Part shown: positions 24,201 through 34,442 of the stretch, piece by piece
Position numbering within the stretch: position 1 is the first letter of the stretch
Layout of the letters: each line of letters begins with the position of its first letter
Assembly: GCA_027923505.1 (NCBI GenBank)
Contig: BROI01000010.1
Coordinates: 1-64,000, forward strand
DNA: 64,000 bases
Reading direction: 5' to 3'
DNA from: Mayamaea pseudoterrestris
Taxonomy: Eukaryota; Bacillariophyta; Bacillariophyceae; Sellaphorales; Sellaphoraceae
Made by a program: the position numbers and the translations under genes
The notes under the pieces: generated by a model
Database searches by the model: none
Told to the model about the DNA's origin: nothing
The model's input: only the letters and a program-made list of their open reading frames with translations

Positions 24201-24380
24201 CCGAAATTCGACAAGCGGGAGTATGCGTACTACATACGAGAGGATGGATCGCGGCGATACTATCTGAAGGGCAAGCCATGGTTCTTCGGGAAGCCGCGCG
24301 AGCCCGAGAAGAAAAGTATCTGGCCTTGGAAAAGTGGCAAGGATCAGGAAGGCTCCGTAGGATGGTCATGGCCATGGTGA
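21240..24380 (+). CDS. Large membrane protein with seven internal repeats, probably plastid- or ER-targeted, function unknown
   Basis: A single exon of 1046 residues from the start at 21240; the frame is open further upstream, but this Met is followed by a hydrophobic core (VALLWFLLVSLV) and then TSFQTIL, an aromatic residue after a plausible cleavage site as in diatom plastid preproteins. Residues about 170-537 contain seven imperfect repeats of a short motif, for example NPILSVLSDLMPGYKDENK, spaced by Ser/Thr/Asn-rich low-complexity linkers with many possible glycosylation or phosphorylation sites. The C-terminal half is better structured, with hydrophobic segments near 690-720 and 905-945 that could span a membrane, and a charged, Trp/Gly-rich tail (YYLKGKPWFFGKP). 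I do not recognise a named family. Confidence 0.8.
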   Translation: MTERSTKVPKVALLWFLLVSLVPNVTSFQTILPQLRLQSSNNRLMPLQYKDDDEGYSLGLRPSRRRSKTISKHQQTANTLNGSTAANTSQVVSMGIPENMPPQGTQLDVPTNSSSNLESHSVIDLALRQASETSSSTTNMFGMRRGNSKATRKPSLYTGKKWNETVSHRNPILDALSDMMRGHKDGNNTTKHGAGMKKRRNKHSGIDDRKNASLSSSSSANSTAAHDENPILSVLSDLMPGYKDENKTMAQNTIVKKHNIKDITAENLNATMSSSKTSSSSRKTSGNVTATHDENPIRSVLSDVMPGYKDENTTMDQTKKRQHTHNGADNRDVSLSSSKRDSTSGSTNSANETANEKNPKLSVISDMMPSYKDENKTKDQTAEKQDITVGHAASSLSSSNGANATAFSKKNPSLSVFSGLLLGTENSTNESQQVADSENDHEVDHDESATSTGNSTGSSKNPVLAALSRLMPTTKTKARDAHQAPVSEKLDDDRSHNVSSTSSANVTTARRKRNPVLSAFSRIMPGYRDKDKSKDSDGSLSDTSYKKRKGYNDRGARDKGVALWYRTNSTTLALPPASASGSGAMTSTAPYNNALVDKNPSEVITLGDLESFLVANRFVRERDLEAWTASLALDQKSKGKNPDEMSALDAAGALIADAHDKTEETSSTSSGVAFPQPSMLCVKDLKYGTTLSSGLFGLLLAASFLPNMWLVGSIVGGLYGYDLVSKIGAVAADDEEPTSIVPRLLLRSGRWLAKTSLKIYDSIVILWFLYKTGQLSYEYFKRYEALDQRFAIQDKIDKWNSVFVKGKIAFDEWEQENEIGRKVVASLRTAWLVEEQSLKKAERERRSKYRVVQVLYDGLDNVKRTLRSMWLTVTGRGDSQFFEFLEGLRVRVAESCRLDELARRSGPIFAALIILNMAGALFKLSPIVLSVFAVFAGITWPSWWSEFVDRLSEFADETRARGRRELDEEPDRGVSQSLSSSSGSLLPPKFDKREYAYYIREDGSRRYYLKGKPWFFGKPREPEKKSIWPWKSGKDQEGSVGWSWPW
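21747..22850 (+). repeat. Seven in-gene coding repeats of the NPxLSxxSxxMPGYKDE type
   Basis: Repeat cores begin near 21747, 21925, 22126, 22312, 22470, 22619 and 22779. Cores keep Asn-Pro, a hydrophobic run and Met-Pro-Gly-Tyr-Lys-Asp/Glu, while linkers vary in length and sequence. Copies two to four are most alike; copies five and six are most diverged. Confidence 0.85.
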
Positions 24381-24710
24381 TTTGGAAACGCCAATTTGAA
24401 TCTGCCTACGCGTACCATTCGCCAGTTTGGTCGCAACTCTTTGACTGTATGGGATACACATACATTACACGCCCGCCTCTTGCATTAAGCTATTGCCTAC
24501 TTCACTGGTCCGAGTGGTTGAATGCGGTGCATACGACTACATACTGCAACATCCAACTCGGACGAAAACAGACAAAGGTGTCTCTTACGCGCTATTAAAG
24601 ATTGACAATTCACATGTTAATCATAAATGACACTCTTTATTACAAGCTAAGGCCCTAATGCATCAACTGTAGTGGGGCGTCAAACATGACTGTCTTTTTC
24701 CCACTAGCTC
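24381..24710. other. Convergent 3' spacer, nothing recognised
   Basis: 330 bp between the stop codons of two convergent genes; no RNA gene, repeat or convincing frame. Confidence 0.5.
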
Positions 24711-25634
24711 TCAGTCATCTTCATCCAACTCCTCCAAAGCTGCCGCAGCAGTCGATGAGGAAGAATCCAGCATGCCATCAAATATGTTACTCGGAGGCGG
24801 CGCTCCATTCAGGCCTCCCATTATTCCCTTTAGTAGTTCATCCTGGTCCATGTTTTGATACAAATTGGCAGCCGCCATCATGGCTTGCCTCCAGGCATCC
24901 TTGTCGTTCAACAAATCTTCCATGCCCGGCATGCCCGCCATCATATTTTTCAGCATTGGATTCGTCAGTATCATTTGTCTACTTTGTTCCAACTTTTCGG
25001 GATCCGACATGAACTCCTTGAATATCGGAGATTGCATCATGCTTGACATGGCCGACATGGCTTCCTGCATGGATGCTTCGCCGCCGGCGCCACCGCCCAT
25101 GCTTTTGAGCATTTCGTCAACCTGGGACGAGTCAATGCCAGACTTGGCCAAGTAGTCCTTCATCATGGCGTCCATATTGTTGCTTGCGCTTGCGCTTGCA
25201 TCGTTCGTGCTTGTTGAAGCAGCAGCTACAGTCGATGTTGTACTTGACGACGACGATTTCTTCTTCTTCTTTCCACTGCTACTACTGGTAGTCGCCGGAA
25301 TCATGCTTAACGACGCTCCATCAGTCACACCAGCATTCTTTAATATGCTGCTTGGTTCCAGTCGCTTGCCTTCAAACAAGACGGATTGTTGTTCAATGTC
25401 GGTCAAGCCCGTCGCAGCCGTCATGGCGGACTGCAAGTCGCGCACCGTTTGAACGTCCTGGGGTATTTCGTACTTTTTCCCACGCAGCGTCACCTGGAGA
25501 CCCGTGACTGCGGCATGTGAAATGGTAGCTAGTGATACAATGAGTAGGAGCTGTAGGAGTGTATGAGAGGAACAAGCGAGTTTGTGAGTCAAAAAAAGCA
25601 TCATGATGTCTCTCGTCGCTCGTTGTTGACACAC
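24711..25634 (-). CDS. Ubiquilin-like protein (UBL plus STI1 region) with a signal peptide
   Basis: Up to 307 residues; a second in-frame start pair near 25604 would give a cleaner signal peptide. The N-terminus carries a strong hydrophobic core (LLQLLLIVSLA) ending in ISHA, so the protein should enter the secretory route. A ubiquitin-like fold follows (GLQVTLRGKKYEI to ASLSMIPA). A Lys/Ser-rich linker leads to a Met-rich STI1-type region (about 185-280: SPIFKEFM, LTNPMLKNMMAGMPGM, and QAMMAAANLYQNM). The C-terminus is acidic. Ubiquilins normally act in the cytosol, so a signal peptide is odd. In diatoms it could mean the ER lumen or, since no aromatic residue follows the cleavage site, the periplastidal compartment. 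Both placements are inference. Confidence 0.82.
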   Translation of the reverse strand: MCQQRATRDIMMLFLTHKLACSSHTLLQLLLIVSLATISHAAVTGLQVTLRGKKYEIPQDVQTVRDLQSAMTAATGLTDIEQQSVLFEGKRLEPSSILKNAGVTDGASLSMIPATTSSSSGKKKKKSSSSSTTSTVAAASTSTNDASASASNNMDAMMKDYLAKSGIDSSQVDEMLKSMGGGAGGEASMQEAMSAMSSMMQSPIFKEFMSDPEKLEQSRQMILTNPMLKNMMAGMPGMEDLLNDKDAWRQAMMAAANLYQNMDQDELLKGIMGGLNGAPPPSNIFDGMLDSSSSTAAAALEELDEDD

Positions 25635-26103
25635 TTGCGCGCCACCAAGTCTCTCGCACTACAAGCGTACCGTCACTATCACCCATCTGCTATTTCCTGT
25701 TATCCGCATGGTAATCAATTATTGCGGCTTGAACGTATTGACTTGACTGGAATGGAGCGCGAAGGGGGCGCGATTTTGTGAGCGCCATGGTGGAAGCGCG
25801 ACACGCGGCGGATCCTTTGTCGTGCGGAGGGACAGACGTTAACCGGTACGATTTTTTATGAACCGCTACGACAAGCAACACACGAAGATTCCCTCGTCGA
25901 GCGCGATGCACCATGAGATTTTCCTTCCACGCAATCTCTTGTCATGCGAGTATGTGCAGTAGACAAGAGCCTATAATCAGCGAGATGCGGATGAAAAAAG
26001 AAACAGATTCATCTGACTGACACCGGTCCTGTTCGCTATCGATCGCCGTCTTTCAATCCAACCTATCGCACTCGCGACTTTCCTTTTCGCTTTCAGCTGC
26101 AGC
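25635..26103. other. Divergent promoter region, no gene seen
   Basis: 469 bp between the divergent UBL/STI1 and JmjC genes. No RNA gene or repeat is recognised. Confidence 0.5.
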
Positions 26104-27372
26104 ATGCCGATGACGGTTCAAAACGTTAAGGAACCTCCAATCACATTCACTGCATCTCCTGAAGCGTTACAAAGGTTACATGATAACGTTCAGTCGTTTT
26201 GGTGTGGTGATACCAGCACGATTCCTATTCTAGACGAGCCTCCGAGCAGCTTGCAGTTTCTGAGAGATTTTGTCGGTCCCAGTCGACCATGCGTTATACG
26301 CAATGCGATGCCAAATAAAGACGAGAACGGCGAACCTTTAATTAAAACTCTTGACGAATTGGTGGAAGCGCATCCGGACTTGATGCTACAAGTTGACGTG
26401 ACTCCCGATGGACATGGTGACTGTGTTCGGCGAGTGAGATTGGACAACCAAGAGGCGAAAACGGTGCAAGTCTTTGTTCAGCCGCAGCAGCGATACATGA
26501 CCTTGACCGAGTTTTTTAGCCAGTTGCGTCAGAATCACAAGTGTCTATTGGTCGCAGACTTAATGGCAGGAGCAGACGCAGGGACGGATGAAGAAACGGC
26601 CGTCATGGACAACGTCTTTGACACGCTGCCACTGGTAACGGAATTAGTAAACTTAACAATGCCAGCAGCGGCATCGCTGCAATCGCCAGGAGTTGTATAC
26701 TACTCGCGACAAAACGACTGTCTCCGCACGGAGCTTGGTCCGTTGATGAAATCGCTCGCCGTTCCCAAGTCCATTGACTTTTGCGAACATGCCTTTGGGA
26801 CTGGTCCACCCGATGCAGTCAACCTTTGGATCGGCAACGAATGTTCCGTATCAAGCTTTCACAAGGATCATTACGAGAATCTCATGGTAGTATTGAGTGG
26901 CACCAAGGTTTTTTACTTGTGCCCGCCAGCAAATGCGTTACTGTTGAAGCAGCAGGAATACCAAAGCGGATCGTTCGTCCATGACCAGGCAGACGGAACG
27001 TGGAAGGTGCGAATGGATTATGGCGCAAATGCTACAGCTGACAATTATGGAGATAAGAAAGTCTTTTCGTCACATCGAGTCCGCTGGATCGGAGCGGATC
27101 CGACCAGCCAAGTGCACTTGGATGCCGACCCGTTGCTTTCGCAATGTCACGTGATCAAGGTCGAGGTTCACGCCGGCGAAACGTTGTACATTCCTTCGCT
27201 GTGGTTTCACAAGGTCACGCAAACGTGTGAGACTGTCGCCGTAAACTACTGGTACGACATGAAGTTTGATGCCAAGTGGTGCTACTTTGACTTTGTCGAG
27301 TCGTTGGATACAGTTGGACCAAGAAATCCCGGCAGTAAGGTCATGGATGAACATGAGCAACGGCAAGAATGA
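26104..27372 (+). CDS. JmjC-domain oxygenase of the JMJD7 type
   Basis: Fe(II)- and 2-oxoglutarate-dependent oxygenase; JMJD7 relatives hydroxylate a lysine on DRG-family GTPases. Single exon, 422 residues. The N-terminal part has FVGPSRPCVIRNAM, typical of this branch of cupin-like JmjC proteins. The metal triad appears as HKD in SSFHKDHYENLM (about residue 252) and a distal His in LYIPSLWFHKV (about 368). The following VNYWYDMKFD segment matches the JMJD7 C-terminal signature. The acidic patch around 160-175 is an insertion compared with what I recall of animal JMJD7. A tRNA or protein hydroxylase relative is a less likely alternative. Confidence 0.88.
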   Translation: MPMTVQNVKEPPITFTASPEALQRLHDNVQSFWCGDTSTIPILDEPPSSLQFLRDFVGPSRPCVIRNAMPNKDENGEPLIKTLDELVEAHPDLMLQVDVTPDGHGDCVRRVRLDNQEAKTVQVFVQPQQRYMTLTEFFSQLRQNHKCLLVADLMAGADAGTDEETAVMDNVFDTLPLVTELVNLTMPAAASLQSPGVVYYSRQNDCLRTELGPLMKSLAVPKSIDFCEHAFGTGPPDAVNLWIGNECSVSSFHKDHYENLMVVLSGTKVFYLCPPANALLLKQQEYQSGSFVHDQADGTWKVRMDYGANATADNYGDKKVFSSHRVRWIGADPTSQVHLDADPLLSQCHVIKVEVHAGETLYIPSLWFHKVTQTCETVAVNYWYDMKFDAKWCYFDFVESLDTVGPRNPGSKVMDEHEQRQE

Positions 27373-27741
27373 TTAACTGCGGGAGGATGTAGCAAATACG
27401 AAAAAAACAGGTTTTCATTCGGATAATCTATGCGCGAAATTTTGGTCCAAGCAGCATGGACCTGCGAGTGCATCGGTCCCGCACGAACTCATTATGCTTT
27501 CAATTGACTATATTTTTGCGCCATAAACACTGGATAATTGTATTGTATAAGCCTGCATAGTTTATATTGCTGCTTCACCTAGTTTAAGCGTTTCCGGCGG
27601 GATCACGATCAGTTTGTCGTGGTGACAGGCGGTTGATGTGTCGCACAGGTTATGACTCGATCTTTCTTTCGCGTTTGTTGCACCACACACAGTTCTCCTC
27701 GCCATACCTCCGTTATACATACACACGATTTCTAAAAAACT
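27373..27741. other. Intergenic region, nothing recognised
   Basis: 369 bp between two genes on the plus strand with no convincing gene, RNA or repeat. Confidence 0.5.
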
Positions 27742-28632
27742 ATGGCGGAACGAACGAATACACTGCTACTTATCGATTGCCAGAACGATTTCCACCCAGG
27801 CGGCAGTCTCGGCATTGCCAACGCACTCGACGACGCTGAACGAATCGCTCAACTCATACGCGACCATGCCAGAGACATTCACCGCGTAGTCGCCACGCTG
27901 GACTCGCATCAGAAACTGCACATTAGTCATCCGAGTTTCTGGTGGTCGGCCGATGGAAGCAAACATCCGGATCCCTTTACCATCATTTCAGCGAATGATA
28001 TCCGACGTGGCACTTGGATTCCAAGGAGCGACCTAACAGTAAGCGTGAGCAACAACATTGATTCCGACTACTTTACAAATATTGATGCAGTTTTAAATGA
28101 TGCGGGAAATATTGACATTGGCAAGTATGCGTTAGAGTACGCTTGCCGACTGGAGAAGAAAGGAAGGTTCCAGCTTTGCATTTGGCCCGAGCACTGCCTG
28201 ATTGGATCGCCTGGACATGCCATGGTTGACTGTATTCGAAGAGTTTTGGATGAGTGGAGTGAGCTGACGGGGCGCTCCGTCGAATGGGTTTCTAAAGGCG
28301 AGCATATCTTGACGGAAATGTACTCGGCACTGCAAGCCGACGTTCCAGTGACAAAGTCAACCGCCTTTAACGACGCGCTTCACATTTCCTTGGCGAAATC
28401 AAGTAAACTCTTAGTTTGTGGTCAAGCCATGAGTCACTGCGTCAACTATACGCTTCGCGACGTGGTGTCCAAGTGGGATCCGACCGAGACCAACCGCATC
28501 TGCCTCCTGATCGACTGCACCTCTCCCGTACCGGGATTTGAAGATGCTGCGAAGACGTTCGTGGATGATATGCGAGCCAAGGGCGTGCAACTCAAGGAGG
28601 CAGCCCAGATTCAGGAGTGGATGAGTGCATAG
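27742..28632 (+). CDS. Nicotinamidase / isochorismatase-family cysteine hydrolase
   Basis: Probably hydrolyses nicotinamide to nicotinate for NAD salvage. Single exon, 296 residues, longer than bacterial enzymes (about 210). The N-terminal LLLIDCQNDFHPGGSL carries the catalytic Asp. DSHQKLHISHPSFW supplies the metal-binding DxHxxxH-like segment. CIWPEHCLIGSPGHAM is the conserved WPxHC region, and LLVCGQAMSHCVNYTLRD holds the nucleophilic Cys near residue 233. The extra length comes from an inserted segment around residues 85-130. Other isochorismatase-fold hydrolases are possible, but WPEHC favours nicotinamidase. Confidence 0.85.
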   Translation: MAERTNTLLLIDCQNDFHPGGSLGIANALDDAERIAQLIRDHARDIHRVVATLDSHQKLHISHPSFWWSADGSKHPDPFTIISANDIRRGTWIPRSDLTVSVSNNIDSDYFTNIDAVLNDAGNIDIGKYALEYACRLEKKGRFQLCIWPEHCLIGSPGHAMVDCIRRVLDEWSELTGRSVEWVSKGEHILTEMYSALQADVPVTKSTAFNDALHISLAKSSKLLVCGQAMSHCVNYTLRDVVSKWDPTETNRICLLIDCTSPVPGFEDAAKTFVDDMRAKGVQLKEAAQIQEWMSA

Positions 28633-28994
28633 CAACAAGTGTTGTGCTCATTGTGGTTCGCTCGAACGATTGATCTACCACGCAATATGGAGAAGGAATT
28701 TACACGAACGACGAGCTGATGTAACGCAATTCACGCTTTGGCTCTGTTCGCATATTGCTTCTCGCTTGCTTCAAAGGTGTCACCTTTGATGCGGCGCCGG
28801 ATGCGACAATGGCAGTATTACAATCGTCGGCCCAATGCATGTCGCTAATTTAATGTGCGTCGGAGCCGGCAGATCTGAGTCTGTACGTCCTGTCTACTCA
28901 AAGCGTGTTTGCGGGCACTGATGATTACTGTAAGCATGATGAATGACAAAATACATAATTTACTAGCTCACTACCATATGGTCCACCTTTAATG
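28633..28994. other. Convergent 3' spacer, nothing recognised
   Basis: 362 bp between convergent stop codons; no RNA gene or repeat seen. Confidence 0.5.
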
Positions 28995-31900
28995 CTAGTG
29001 TTCGTCGCAGAAATGTCGTGCATTCTGAAACATCGTTAACCATGGACTGGCCGGCAATTCCTTCCACTCGGCGGGCATCCAAGGCCACTGCCAAAGTGTG
29101 TGAACGCGCTCAGGATGGGGCATCATTGCCAAGTGTCTTCCATCGTCTGAACACAAAGCTGCAATACCTCCCGGACTTCCATTTGGGTTGAAGGGATAAG
29201 CTTCCGTCACTTCGTTTTCATCGTTGACATAACGGACCGGCGCAAGATTATTTTCGCTGACTGAATCAAAGACGTTTGGATCCGGGAAATGAAAGCGGCC
29301 TTCGCCATGAGCCACCCATACTCCCAGTGAAGAACCTTCCATGCCTTTCAACAATACTGCAGGACTCGCTTGAATTTGAACGCTGCTAAAACGGCTCTCA
29401 AATTTTGCGCTGTCGTTGTGAAGCAGACGAGGCTGGCGATCCTCTGAGAGACCTTCGGCAAAAGGTATCCAGCCAAGCAGAGACATCAACTGACAACCAT
29501 TGCAGATACCAAGACTGAAAGTGTCCGGTCGTCGACGAAACTTGTCAAATTGCTCGATTACACTTGGATTGAACTTGATAACCCCAGCCCATCCTTTACC
29601 ACTGTCAAGAACGTCGGCGAATGAAAACCCTCCAACAAAAACGATGCCGCGAAAATCGTCGAGTGTGACGTTTCCATTTAGGAAATCGCTTGAAGTGATA
29701 TCCCACGCTTCCAACCCCGCGGCCAAGAAAGCAGCAATCATCTCGCGGTCGCCATTGGATCCTTCCTGGCGTATAATCGCAACTTTGTGTTTCTTCTCCG
29801 CACTCATGAGTGACAGAGCTGTTGGTTCCGGCGAAAAAGAAAGCTGCCACTGTGGCGCTTGCCGAAACTTGAGCCCCTCCTCTTCCTGGGCGACACAGCG
29901 AGGATTGCGTTGGCGTCTCTCGAGTTGGAAACTTGTTGCCTCCCAAACGTCACGCAATCGTGTCATCTTGTCGTCCAGTACACAATTACTATCACCTAGC
30001 GAGACCTTGATTGAGTCGCCCGCGCATGCTGTACCGATGTTGTACACTGGAATTCCACCGTCAGCATACGCTTCCATGATCATGGACAGATCTGATGAAG
30101 CGACTTCCATAACAAAACCTGCTTCCTCACTAAACAGAACTTCAATAACGTTCGCTGCCGGCGGCAGAGTCACGTTGATTGAGCAGTTTCCACCAAAAGC
30201 CATTTCAAGCAGCGTTACAATTAGACCTCCGTCTGATCGATCATGACCAGCGAGGATGACCCCTTTGTCAATAAAATTCTGGGTGATAACAATAGCCGTC
30301 TTCAAAAGTGCGAAGTTCTCAACATCAGGAGATTTGTCTCCAATCTGGTTATACACTTGAGCAAGTGCCGAACCTCCAAGACGGGTATTTCCACCACCGA
30401 GGTCGACATACACCAAATGCGATCCATCAACAGGACATTTTAAATCCGGCGTGACAGTCTTTGTGATGTCAGGACACGTGACGTAGCAGGTAAGAGTCAA
30501 TTCTCCTGGCGCCATGACGACTTCCTCTCCGCAGTTGGCGGCCATCGATAGAGAGTCTTTTCCTCCGTCAATGCCGACACCGACATCCAGCAAGGCATCG
30601 CGAAGCGCAACGCATGCATCATACATCTTGGCACCCTCGCCTGGCAGTTTTGCTGCGTACATCCAGTTGCCACTCGCTTTAATGTCCTCGATTCTAGACA
30701 TTTTGGCCCACATGATGTTTGTCAGCGCCTCCGCCACAGTCATTCTAGCCATTGCCGCCGAATCCACAAGTCCTTTGATCGGCTGTTCACCGCATGCAAA
30801 TGCTGTTCCCGTGGTTCCGAAATGAGAGTGCGCTGCGACACCCACATCGGCCAATGGAAGCTGCAAAGGACCGACGCACTGCTGCTGCGCGCAAAGCCCA
30901 GTGACTGAGCGATCCACCTTGTGAACTAAAAAACGCTTCGATCCCACAGTCATGAGACGCAAAACACGTTCCAGTGCGCTCGTAACAGTTGTCTCCGCAG
31001 GAATGTCGAGCGGTTTGAGCTTTGCCTCCAGATGGTCGTCGGTGAATGTCTTTTGCGGCATTTTGCCAAGCACTAACTCCAAGGGCAAGTCCACTGGCGT
31101 CGTGTTGTCACTTGAGTCGTAAACTACGACTTTTCCATCTCCCGTCACTTCTCCGAGAATACGTAATGGACAATTTTCTCGGTCGGCAATAGCCTGAATG
31201 ACATCCCTATCCTTAGCTTCGACCAAAAATGCGTTGTTTTCCTGATACTCGGCGCCCCAAATTTCCAGTACCGACAGTGTCTCGTCGCCAAGGTAAACCT
31301 AATCATGTCGATACAGAAAATTGATTAGTGAAATAGGCCAGAGGCGCATACACCATTGGTGGGTACAATCATTTACCTTTCGAATGTCGTAAGAAGCTCC
31401 AGCAGGTTCTACAATTTCTTTAAGCACGTTACCATTTCCACCAGCTCCTTGATCGTGAATGGAAACGATTGGATTTTTATCGCCCAAGTCGCAGCATGCC
31501 CTGATCAAACGGTTTAGTCGATTTTCCATCTCAGCATCTCCTCGCTGGACGGCGTCAAAGTCCAAATCGGCATTTTCGGCACTCTGCACGCGAGACGACG
31601 CGGCACCGCCTCCAATACCGATCCTGTAGCACGGTCCGCCCACCTTAACAATAAGCATGCCCTTGGTCGGCTCGCCCTTCTTCGAGTGTCTGGCGTCCAT
31701 CTGCCCAATGCCTGCCGAGAACATGATTGGCTTGACCCATTCAAAACGTTTGCCGGAAGCAAGTCGCTGACCAAATGATCGCGTAAAGCCATGAATGACA
31801 GGTTCGCCGTACTTGTTGCCGTAATCAGAAGCTCCATTACTCGCTTCAATTTCAATGGCCAGTGGAGACGCCAAGTTGCTCGGATACACAAAAGACTTGT

Positions 31901-33095
31901 CCTCCCAAGGCAATTCATAGCCGGGAATATGCAAATTACCAACACAATACGCACTGATACCAACGACTGGATATGCTCCCCGCCCCGTCGCCATGACATC
32001 CCGCAACCGGCCACCCGTTCCTGTTTCAGCTCCGGCAAAGGGCGCCACGGCGGATGGAAAATTATGCGTTTCAGCCGTCAAAATGGGGTGAAGAAACTGC
32101 GTGCCAATTTCGACCGATCCCGCCTTGTCCACAGCATTGGGACGAAGCGTTTGGCACTCGTAGCCTTTAATGGCGGAAGAATTGTCGTGAAACGCAATGA
32201 TTGAGTTGTTTGGAACATCCTTGGGCAAGGTTGCCTTGACCATTTGGAAAAGTGTATCTGTTTTCTCCTCGCCGTCAATGACCATTTTGCCTCCAAAGAA
32301 CCAATGACGCGAATGCTCCGAGTTGGACTGTCCCATATCAAAGCACTCAACGTCAGTCGGGTTGCGTCCAAGCTTGTCCTATTATAAAAGTGGCAGAAAA
32401 GAGTTGTCAGACGCATTTCTCGCGACGACATGCACATATGAACATTGTAACCATTGACTTACTCGGAAAAGCTCAGTGTAGTAATCAAGATCATGGTCGT
32501 CAAAGCCCAGACCCATTTCGTTGTTAATGCGTTCCAAAGCTGCCCGTCCCTCCTCCATAATGGGTACTGTCCTGACAGGTTTGGCCGACATGCCGCTGTC
32601 AAAGGTTTGCAATGGAGCCGAGTACTCTTGCTCCGTCATGCGATCGTGCAGCATGGATCGAATCACCTTGACAGTTTCATCAGTCAATGGTTCTCTCGAT
32701 GTAAATAAATACCTCTTCGACAATTCCAAACGCTCGACTGGAACATGGCAAGCTTGTAGAATGCTCACGGCGTTGGACGAAAAGGCCGATGTGAACGTCA
32801 TGCGGGGACCAAACTCCACCAGCCATTGCGATAACTTGTCCCCATCAATAGCAGCAGACTCCAACCAGCTCTGCTCCTCTTGTAAACCTTGAGAGTCAAA
32901 GGTTTCCGCCAAGAGCCAAGTCAGTTTGGATGTTTCTTCCGCCGACAGTTCCTTGTCAATTTTGACATTGAAGCAGCTCTCCGTGGCAACACGAAGAATT
33001 GATTCCGCCAAGCCCAAATTCTTGAGCTCCTCTTGAATGGAAGGAAGCAATGAATGCGGCGGCTCCGTCTTGCGATAGTAGTGAACAATCTTCAT
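28995..33095 (-). CDS. Phosphoribosylformylglycinamidine synthase (FGAM synthase, large PurL type)
   Basis: Fourth step of de novo purine synthesis: converts FGAR, glutamine and ATP to FGAM. Three exons, 32463-33095, 31377-32378 and 28995-31298, join in frame across two short introns (84 and 78 bp) to 1312 residues, the expected size of the single-chain enzyme. The N-terminal PurS-like part is followed by the linker and two AIR-synthase-like halves: MGQSNSEHSRHWFF, LTAETHNFPSAVAPF and SIHDQGAGGNGNVLKE in the first, and AGHDRSDGGLIVTLLEMAF in the second. The C-terminal glutaminase domain has the nucleophile Cys in GICNGCQLMS (near residue 1145) and HPERVHTLWQWPW. No targeting peptide is obvious. 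Confidence 0.97.
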
Positions 33096-33450
33096 GGTGG
33101 GGTTGACTGTTGGAACAAAGAACCTGTGACGAAAATGCGCTTGGAATGAGGTTCATTTTGATGGTCACGCTGGAGTAACGATGCGATAAATACGACGCCC
33201 GACGCACGGACGACTCGTTATCCTATTCCTCGACTAACTACTGTATGGTAATGTCATCTGTACCTAGCATGTCGTGCCATATCTATAGCTCTACCCAATG
33301 GCAATGCCATTCATAAGTATACATCTTATAGTATAGAAATTAGTTAGTGCAAGCTGTGCTGCAATGTTGATATACCATTAGCAGCGACAAGGCGCTCTGC
33401 AGCGCGCGCATGATAATCAAATAGGCCTCAAGCCCAACCAATTCAAGTCC
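33096..33450. other. Intergenic region, nothing recognised
   Basis: 355 bp between two minus-strand genes. It should contain the FGAM synthase promoter and the 3' end of the NmrA-like gene. Confidence 0.5.
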
Positions 33451-34128
33451 TTACTTCTTCGCGGTAACATACGGGCATGTATTATAGAGACTCGTGTCCT
33501 TCAGCGCTGTCACTGTAAACTCCGCAAGCGCCTTGAAGGTAATGGTTGACATGGGAAACTTGTCGTGTTCGGCCACTGCCACCACTTCCTTGTCCTTTTC
33601 CTCCAGCATGCCTGGCCGAGTCACAATAAAGTCAAAGTGTTTCTTGCTTTCCGCAATATAGAAGGTCACTTGCTCATTGTCGCGAATCATTGGACCCAGT
33701 CCCAGCATGGTGCCAATCGTTTTGCCCATGAGCTTGATCACGAATGAATTTGGCTTGCTTGGTGCTGCCGAAAATCCACCCGCTTGGTAGAGGAATAGTT
33801 TGATTGAAGCTTCAGCATCCATAATGGGAAGGAGCAACTTGATAAAGTTAATCATCATGTCTTTTGGGTATTTCGTGTTGCTGTGAGGTCCACTGACGCA
33901 ACAAATGACGTACGTCGCGCCCTTGACAACCTCTTTCAACGCTTCTGCATCGGTCAAATCACCCTTGATGACTGTCAAGTTGGCATGCGTCTTGGGAGCT
34001 ACCTTGTCGGGCGATCGCGCAAGCATTCGCACCTTGTAGCCCTTTTCCAGGGCGCACGTGAGAACGTGGCGGCCGGTGCGGCCGGTTCCTCCAAAGAGTG
34101 CAATCGTTTCAGTACTTGTTTCAGCCAT
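33451..34128 (-). CDS. NmrA-like / atypical SDR NAD(P)-binding protein
   Basis: A 225-residue, single-exon Rossmann protein. The N-terminal IALFGGTGRTGRHVL is the GxxGxxG dinucleotide-binding loop, followed by GYKVRMLARSPDKV, where the Arg after the second strand suggests NADP(H). GDLTDAEALKEVVKGATYVICCVSG completes the Rossmann half. No classic YxxxK catalytic pair is obvious, as is common for NmrA-like and SDR-a5 proteins, which may act as redox sensors or reductases. No targeting signal is visible. Substrate unknown. Confidence 0.85.
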   Translation of the reverse strand: MAETSTETIALFGGTGRTGRHVLTCALEKGYKVRMLARSPDKVAPKTHANLTVIKGDLTDAEALKEVVKGATYVICCVSGPHSNTKYPKDMMINFIKLLLPIMDAEASIKLFLYQAGGFSAAPSKPNSFVIKLMGKTIGTMLGLGPMIRDNEQVTFYIAESKKHFDFIVTRPGMLEEKDKEVVAVAEHDKFPMSTITFKALAEFTVTALKDTSLYNTCPYVTAKK

Positions 34129-34442
34129 GGTTGCTATGGTTGTTAGACTTTCGGTTGCTGCAATAGAACAATTGTAATTTTTCTTTCAAGTTTTGTGAGC
34201 TTGACTTTGGAGCACCGTGAGAGTCGGCGTTGGTTGGACGTGTTTCGCATCCTCACACGCGAGTTTCGAAGAACATCCGAGGAACGGTTCACCTTTGTGA
34301 GTCACATTTGAGAGTATTCATGACGCAGGATACCGGTGATACGGAGTATTCATTTTCTGTATCATCATAACTTTGTTTGAGCAGCTCAAGTCAACATATA
34401 TCTTTGTGATGTACTCCTAGTGCTAAAGGTGTATCTGAGCTG
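34129..34442. other. Intergenic region, nothing recognised
   Basis: 314 bp between two minus-strand genes; no RNA gene, repeat or convincing frame. Confidence 0.5.

Noticed and set aside
29500-30246. A 248-residue plus-strand frame inside FGAM synthase
   Set aside because: Shadow of the minus-strand gene, which has full-length family motifs.
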